Source: Candidatus Nitrosopumilus sp. (GTDB taxonomy: Archaea; Thermoproteota; Nitrososphaeria; Nitrososphaerales; Nitrosopumilaceae). From it: 55,998 bases of DNA. The stretch lies in assembly GCA_029863275.1 (NCBI GenBank), contig JAOTVS010000006.1:1-55998 (forward strand). The letters are read 5' to 3'. Of the stretch, positions 52,851-55,998 are shown in pieces; position 1 is the first letter of the stretch; every line of letters starts with the position of its first letter. The notes below the pieces were generated by a model. It was not told where the DNA came from and ran no database searches. It saw only the letters and a list, made by a program, of their open reading frames with translations. A program made the position numbers and the translations under genes.

Positions 52851-53246
52851 GTGGAAAAGTACGAAAAACTACTTAACATGTTGATGGATTTTGATGACAC
52901 CATACGATTTGCAGCAGTTGCAAACGATGCAGGTGAAATACTTTGGCATAGCCAACGAAAAGGTGTAAAGAATATTGTTACCTTTGAAGACACAAAAAAA
53001 ACTCTTCTCCGCGCAATAAATGCCTGGAAGGAGAATTTTAGAATCCAAAACCTGGTCGGATCTGGGCTCTATAGCATTTCCTCCTATGAGAAAATTAAAC
53101 GCATTACAGTCCCATTAGATGATGGAAATATTCTATTTCTAAGCATGGACAATGATCCCAAGGTTAAAGGTAAAACTAAAAGCTATGGTCAAATTGCAGA
53201 AATGGGTAAGATTCTATCTATTGTTGATTTTATAAAATCCAATTAA
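52851..53246 (+). CDS. Roadblock/profilin-like small protein, copy 2
   Basis: 131 residues, GTG start. Shares with copy 1 the segments YEKLLNMLMDFDDTIRFA, GEILWHSQRKG, KKTL, SYEKIKRITVPLD, ILFLSMDN, KSYGQIAEMGKI and SIVDF. A tandem duplication with separate promoters (about 175 bp between). Differences lie mainly in the middle loop. Confidence 0.7.
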   Translation: MEKYEKLLNMLMDFDDTIRFAAVANDAGEILWHSQRKGVKNIVTFEDTKKTLLRAINAWKENFRIQNLVGSGLYSISSYEKIKRITVPLDDGNILFLSMDNDPKVKGKTKSYGQIAEMGKILSIVDFIKSN

Positions 53247-53322
53247 TTTCCATTATTTTCTATTATGTTTTTTGTATTATCAGCTATACTAATTCTATTT
53301 TTACCATAAAACAATGAGATGC

Positions 53323-53341
53323 TTAGCACTAGCAAATAATG
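53323..53341 (+). promoter_or_regulatory. Single CACTAG motif and TATA-like box
   Basis: TTAGCACTAG (53323-53332) then CAAATAATG. A weak TTACCATAAA lies 22 bp upstream. An ATG at 53361 is at leaderless distance but opens only a 19-codon frame; the zinc protein starts at 53380. Confidence 0.5.
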
Positions 53342-53379
53342 CAACAAGATAATAAATTCAATGGGGGTAAGATCAATTC

Positions 53380-53514
53380 ATGCATCAATGCTGCTCTGCA
53401 AAACCAAAATATGTGATTGAATATGATACTGGTTCCCAATTCCAAGTATGTGAAAAATGTTTCAAAGATCCATATTGGTCAACTATGATTATTTCAAAAC
53501 AAACTATTGGATAA
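53380..53514 (+). CDS. 44-residue zinc-binding micro-protein
   Basis: MHQCCSAKPKYVIEYDTGS followed by VCEKCFKDPYW: a CC pair and a C-x2-C pair about 20 residues apart. A gggggtaag stretch upstream could serve as ribosome-binding site. Confidence 0.55.
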   Translation: MHQCCSAKPKYVIEYDTGSQFQVCEKCFKDPYWSTMIISKQTIG

Positions 53515-53608
53515 TTCTATAACTGATTTTTTTATTTGATTAGAAATAAAAATACAAACAAAAGATTGTAAGTCTTATCTCAACAACATACGAAAAAGTA
53601 AGTGATTA

Positions 53609-53959
53609 TCATATTCTTTTGTATATGTTGTGAAATTCATGATAGACTGTATTGGCAGTAGTTTGTATATGGGCAATTTCAGTTACGGTTTTACCTCCTT
53701 GCGCAATTTCTCGCATAATAGTCATGCACTTTTGAGTTTTATTAGGATCAGGTTTTTCTTTTCCAGTCCAGATCTCAAAACATTCTTCAAAATCCAAACA
53801 GAACTTTAAAATGATTATTTCCCATTCTTCAGAGGTAGTGGGAATTCTTAGAGCATCTGCTAATTCTCTAAATTCATTCTTCCTTTGTCTTAAAACTAAT
53901 TCCAAAGTTTGTTTTGCCTTTTCTGGATCATACCCTTCGATTAGTCCAATTCGATTCAA
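53609..53959 (-). CDS. Hypothetical helical protein
   Basis: 116 residues; TTG start at 53959 supported by aggag 7 nt upstream. Mostly helical (PEKAKQTLELVLRQRKNEF, EEWEIIILKFCLDFEECFEI) with a C-terminal segment KTVTEIAHIQTTANTVYHEF that might be a short helix-turn-helix. Family unknown. It has a CACTAG pair. Confidence 0.6.
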   Translation of the reverse strand: MNRIGLIEGYDPEKAKQTLELVLRQRKNEFRELADALRIPTTSEEWEIIILKFCLDFEECFEIWTGKEKPDPNKTQKCMTIMREIAQGGKTVTEIAHIQTTANTVYHEFHNIYKRI

Positions 53960-53997
53960 TAGTGTACTCCTGGCATTAATTCTATAATTTATAATTG

Positions 53998-54035
53998 ATA
54001 TTTAAACTGGTAATAATACTCAAAACTGCTGCTAA
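53998..54035 (-). promoter_or_regulatory. Diverged CACTAG motif pair and TATA box of the 116-residue gene
   Basis: On the minus strand: TTAGCAGCAG (54026-54035), 9 bases, TTATTACCAG (54007-54016), then TTTAAATATC (53997-54006). Spacing is again 19 bp, but each copy matches the consensus at about 7-8 of 10 positions. Confidence 0.55.
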
Positions 54036-54107
54036 AAAATTATTAGAAATGATGTTTTACTCCTAAACTGTTAAGGAATTGGAAAAATGAATTAATGAAA
54101 TGCTATT

Positions 54108-54144
54108 TTACCACTAGAAATTGTTATTAACACTAGTTAAATAC
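54108..54144 (+). promoter_or_regulatory. CACTAG motif pair and TATA box of a zinc micro-protein gene
   Basis: TTACCACTAG (54108-54117), 9 bases, TTAACACTAG (54127-54136), TTAAATAC (54137-54144). The ATG at 54165 is 21 nt beyond. This is the clearest copy of the arrangement. Confidence 0.85.
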
Positions 54145-54164
54145 TAAAAACACAAATTAATTTC

Positions 54165-54269
54165 ATGAGTTTAAGTACCTTAACTAGATGCAAAAATTGT
54201 AAAAAGGAATATGACAATTGGTCTTGTGATTACTGTTATACCATATCATTGCTAAACAGGATGAGGTGA
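54165..54269 (+). CDS. 34-residue zinc-finger-like micro-protein
   Basis: LTRCKNCKKEYDNWSCDYCY gives two C-x2-C pairs 9 residues apart, then a short hydrophobic end. Preceded by the best CACTAG promoter of the window and followed in the same frame by an FMN-binding protein frame, so both are probably on one mRNA. Confidence 0.65.
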   Translation: MSLSTLTRCKNCKKEYDNWSCDYCYTISLLNRMR

Positions 54270-54288
54270 TAAATAACGCAGAAGTTAA

Positions 54289-54710
54289 ATGAAAAAAAAA
54301 TTGATGATTCTTTTTTAACTGCAAAAATCCCAATAAGGATTGCTTGTATAAAACCAAGCGGAATCCCTACTGTACTTTCGCTTTGGTATGTCAATATAGA
54401 TGACAAAATTTATTGTGCGACTCAAAAAACTGCAAGGATTATTACCTATTTGAAAAACAATCCCGCATGTAGTTTTGAGATAGCAGGTGATTATCCTCCC
54501 TACAAAGGAATAAGGGGTGACGGAACTGCTGTCATTCTGGATGAAAAGGGCGAGAGTGTTCTTTTAGCACTAATAGACAAATATCTTGGAAAAAAAGAAT
54601 CTAATCTTTCTAATTTCTTGAAAAAAAACTCAAAAACAGAGGTGGCAATACAAATTAACCCAAAAAAAATTCATAATTATGATTATTCTAAACGCATGAA
54701 GGGAATATAA
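54289..54710 (+). pseudogene. PPOX-type FMN-binding protein, apparent frameshift at an A9 tract
   Basis: A frame of about 140 residues reads DDSFLTAKIPIRIACIKPSG, LSLWYVNIDDKIYCATQKTA, KNNPACSFEIAGDYPPYKGI and KYLGKKESNLSNFLKK, as in pyridoxamine-phosphate-oxidase-like flavin proteins. It has no normal start codon. An ATG at 54289 is followed by nine A residues and then the frame, but one base out; ten or seven A residues would join them. Either the tract was miscounted, or transcriptional slippage restores the frame, or the gene is newly inactivated. The only in-frame start is a TTG at 54450, which would remove a third of the domain. Confidence 0.65.
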
Positions 54711-54711
54711 T

Positions 54712-54849
54712 TTGGCAAAAGACGAGGGGTGCCCTACCTGTGGTTCAAAGGATTTTGGGAATTTAGAGGTCAAACAAAATCCTGAAAAAACACCTACATG
54801 GAAAAAACAGTGCTACAATTGTAAAAAAGTATGGTATTCTAATTTTTAA
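54712..54849 (+). CDS. 45-residue zinc-ribbon micro-protein
   Basis: TTG start right after the previous stop. EGCPTCGSKDF and QCYNCKKVWY form a zinc ribbon with C-x2-C pairs about 25 residues apart. Probably co-transcribed with the FMN-binding gene. Confidence 0.6.
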   Translation: MAKDEGCPTCGSKDFGNLEVKQNPEKTPTWKKQCYNCKKVWYSNF

Positions 54850-54911
54850 AATATTTATCGTTCCAACGATATGTAAGTTGATAGGTATACTGTTTTTTCA
54901 CCTGGAATTAT

Positions 54912-54948
54912 TTGGCACTAGGCAAAAAATTATCTCATCGTTATATGA
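54912..54948 (+). promoter_or_regulatory. CACTAG motif before the 104-residue gene
   Basis: TTGGCACTAG (54912-54921), with a weaker TTTTCACCTG about 17 bp upstream; a TTATATGA box is at 54941-54948 and the ATG at 54977. The distances differ from the other sites. Confidence 0.45.
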
Positions 54949-54976
54949 TCTAAAGTGTAAATTAGAGTGAAAAGAA

Positions 54977-55291
54977 ATGCAACAAACAAAAATCAAAAAA
55001 ACACCTGCACTAAAGTTCATAGCAATTATGGCTGTGGCAACTTCAGTAATACTGATTTTTACAATAACTCCTTGGAATGTTATTCCAACTCAAATCACTG
55101 AAGATGTAATTGTCATTGCCGTAACTGAATATGGCTGTGTTGGTGAATCTAGTTTTGGAACTTCCGTTGTTGTCTCTGACTGTAATGCTAATGTTGGGGA
55201 TGAAATTTCTGCAACATTTAATGTTCCAGCTATGAAACAAAATGGATTCTATGATAGAATTGAGGACAAACTAAAATTAGTAAACCCTTAA
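54977..55291 (+). CDS. Small membrane-anchored extracellular protein
   Basis: 104 residues with an N-terminal anchor (FIAIMAVATSVILIFTITPW) and an extracellular beta-rich part containing two Cys (EYGCVGESSFG and SDCNANVG) that could form a disulfide. No family recognised. Confidence 0.65.
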   Translation: MQQTKIKKTPALKFIAIMAVATSVILIFTITPWNVIPTQITEDVIVIAVTEYGCVGESSFGTSVVVSDCNANVGDEISATFNVPAMKQNGFYDRIEDKLKLVNP

Positions 55292-55391
55292 TTCCTATTT
55301 TTTTATTTATAATTTTTGAAAATATACAAAAGAATTTGATACTATGAATAGTTTGCAATCTATATAATAATAGAGCAGGCAAGAAAAAGTA

Positions 55392-55429
55392 TTGGCACTA
55401 GAAATAAAATTTAACACTATGTTATATAT
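55392..55429 (+). promoter_or_regulatory. CACTAG motif pair and TATA box of a 36-residue membrane peptide gene
   Basis: TTGGCACTAG (55392-55401), 9 bases, TTAACACTAT (55411-55420), TTATATAT (55422-55429). The ATG at 55450 is 21 nt beyond, which selects it over the ATG at 55445. Confidence 0.8.
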
Positions 55430-55449
55430 CATAAAACCAAACCAATGAT

Positions 55450-55560
55450 ATGAAAGCAGAAACAGAACCAATGAGCGGAAAAAAACTATTTGCAATTGTT
55501 GCAGCCATTATGGTAGGTGCAGTAATTACTGGTCTTGTACTCTTTACAAATTTCTTGTAA
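55450..55560 (+). CDS. 36-residue single-helix membrane peptide
   Basis: MKAETEPMSGKKLF followed by one helix (AIVAAIMVGAVITGLVLF) and a short end. It resembles small stress-induced membrane peptides in size only. The promoter arrangement is its main support as a real gene. Confidence 0.65.
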   Translation: MKAETEPMSGKKLFAIVAAIMVGAVITGLVLFTNFL

Positions 55561-55726
55561 GGACACAATTATTTTTTCTTATTTTTAAAATAACCAAATT
55601 TGTGTAATAGTAATTGTACTATTCCGACTTTTCTTGTATTTTAGCAAAAACAAAAAAATTATTTTCAAAAAAATTCAGGTCTTGGCCTGAGAGGTATGAG
55701 CTTTGCAGATAACTCCCAGAATAAAG

Positions 55727-55998
55727 ATGTACGGGAAGAAAGCACCACAAGAAAGGATATCAGAAGAGATCAGAAACTTACTTTCAGGAAACGCAACACG
55801 GCCATACCTGCTTACTATTGCTGAGATTGGAAAAGTTCTAGAAGTCTGCAGAAAAACTGTTTATAACTATATCAATCGGATATCAAAAGAAGACAGTATC
55901 TCCCGACTCCAATCGGGACACTTCTTTTTACCAAAAAGTCCAGAATCAGAGTTTCGGGCATTCAACAAACATTACAAAATTACTAGTGACCAACTAGT
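55727..55998 (+). CDS. N-terminal part of a helix-turn-helix protein, possibly an integrase
   Basis: An ATG at 55727 opens a frame that runs off the right edge (about 90 residues). LLTIAEIGKVLEVCRKTVYN is a good helix-turn-helix, preceded by a basic stretch. FFLPKSPESEFRAFNKHYKI follows. The local base composition is less AT-rich than its surroundings. The N-terminal HTH followed by such a linker is seen in archaeal tyrosine recombinases, but the catalytic part is outside the window. Confidence 0.55.
   Translation, partial: MYGKKAPQERISEEIRNLLSGNATRPYLLTIAEIGKVLEVCRKTVYNYINRISKEDSISRLQSGHFFLPKSPESEFRAFNKHYKITSDQL

Noticed and set aside
55895-55921. Short inverted repeat tcccga...tcggga
   Set aside because: Only 6 bp and inside the coding frame of the HTH protein; probably codon coincidence.
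1-55998. CRISPR arrays or intact insertion sequences
   Set aside because: No regularly spaced repeats, transposase genes or terminal inverted repeats were seen; the transposase-like N-terminus of the cobalamin regulator is part of a longer, different protein.

Overview
The window looks like a chromosomal segment of an ammonia-oxidising archaeon of the Nitrososphaerota (Nitrosopumilales type). Supporting signs are the very AT-rich sequence, secreted proteins carrying the WVKNNAGWWADG repeat common in these archaea, a TFB transcription factor paralogue, a pyruvoyl-dependent arginine decarboxylase, a membrane-anchored DsbA-like thioredoxin-fold protein, and TATA boxes about 21-29 nt upstream of start codons, as expected for leaderless archaeal mRNAs. 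Everything here was read from the sequence by eye; no database search was run.

Layout. 1-10 kb: a decayed gene, then a ureohydrolase / P5C dehydrogenase / proline dehydrogenase group (amino-acid catabolism), a lone Lrp-type RAM domain, a DEAD-box helicase, a DsbA-like protein, and a broken secreted staphylococcal-nuclease-like gene. 10.3-30.1 kb: a surface-glycan region. Five gene families occur twice: GT2 polymerase-like glycosyltransferase, non-hydrolysing UDP-GlcNAc 2-epimerase, sugar-dehydrogenase-like beta-propeller, lectin-like jelly-roll protein, and a large secreted protein with an amidotransferase-like module. One lectin copy is a truncated relic. 30.3-41.4 kb: tRNA-Thr, arginine decarboxylase, an M3 peptidase, CBS-domain proteins, inorganic pyrophosphatase, an FMN-reductase pseudogene, a response regulator and small zinc-binding proteins.

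41-56 kb: the most interesting part. A DUF1722-photolyase pair is followed by an SDR-membrane fusion, a CarH-like cobalamin-binding regulator (W-x9-EH and E-x-H-x-x-G motifs), a desaturase-like FAD oxidoreductase, an SRPBCC protein, an unusual TFB flanked by zinc-ribbon micro-proteins, a possible DICT sensor and many very small proteins. A 10-bp motif, TTRNCACTAG, recurs through this region. It typically occurs as two direct copies 19 bp apart, abutting a TATA box, with the start codon about 21 nt beyond the TATA box. One pair faces each way in the intergenic region in front of the CarH-like gene. I read this as a candidate cobalamin- and possibly light-responsive regulon for photo-oxidative stress. 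The motif spacing is visible in the sequence; the identity of the regulator and the light response are inference.

The right edge holds the start of a helix-turn-helix protein that may be an integrase. Several genes are clearly decayed (168-917, 8244-8818, 19046-19468, 36841-37408), and one FMN-binding protein appears to be put out of frame by an A9 tract at its start.
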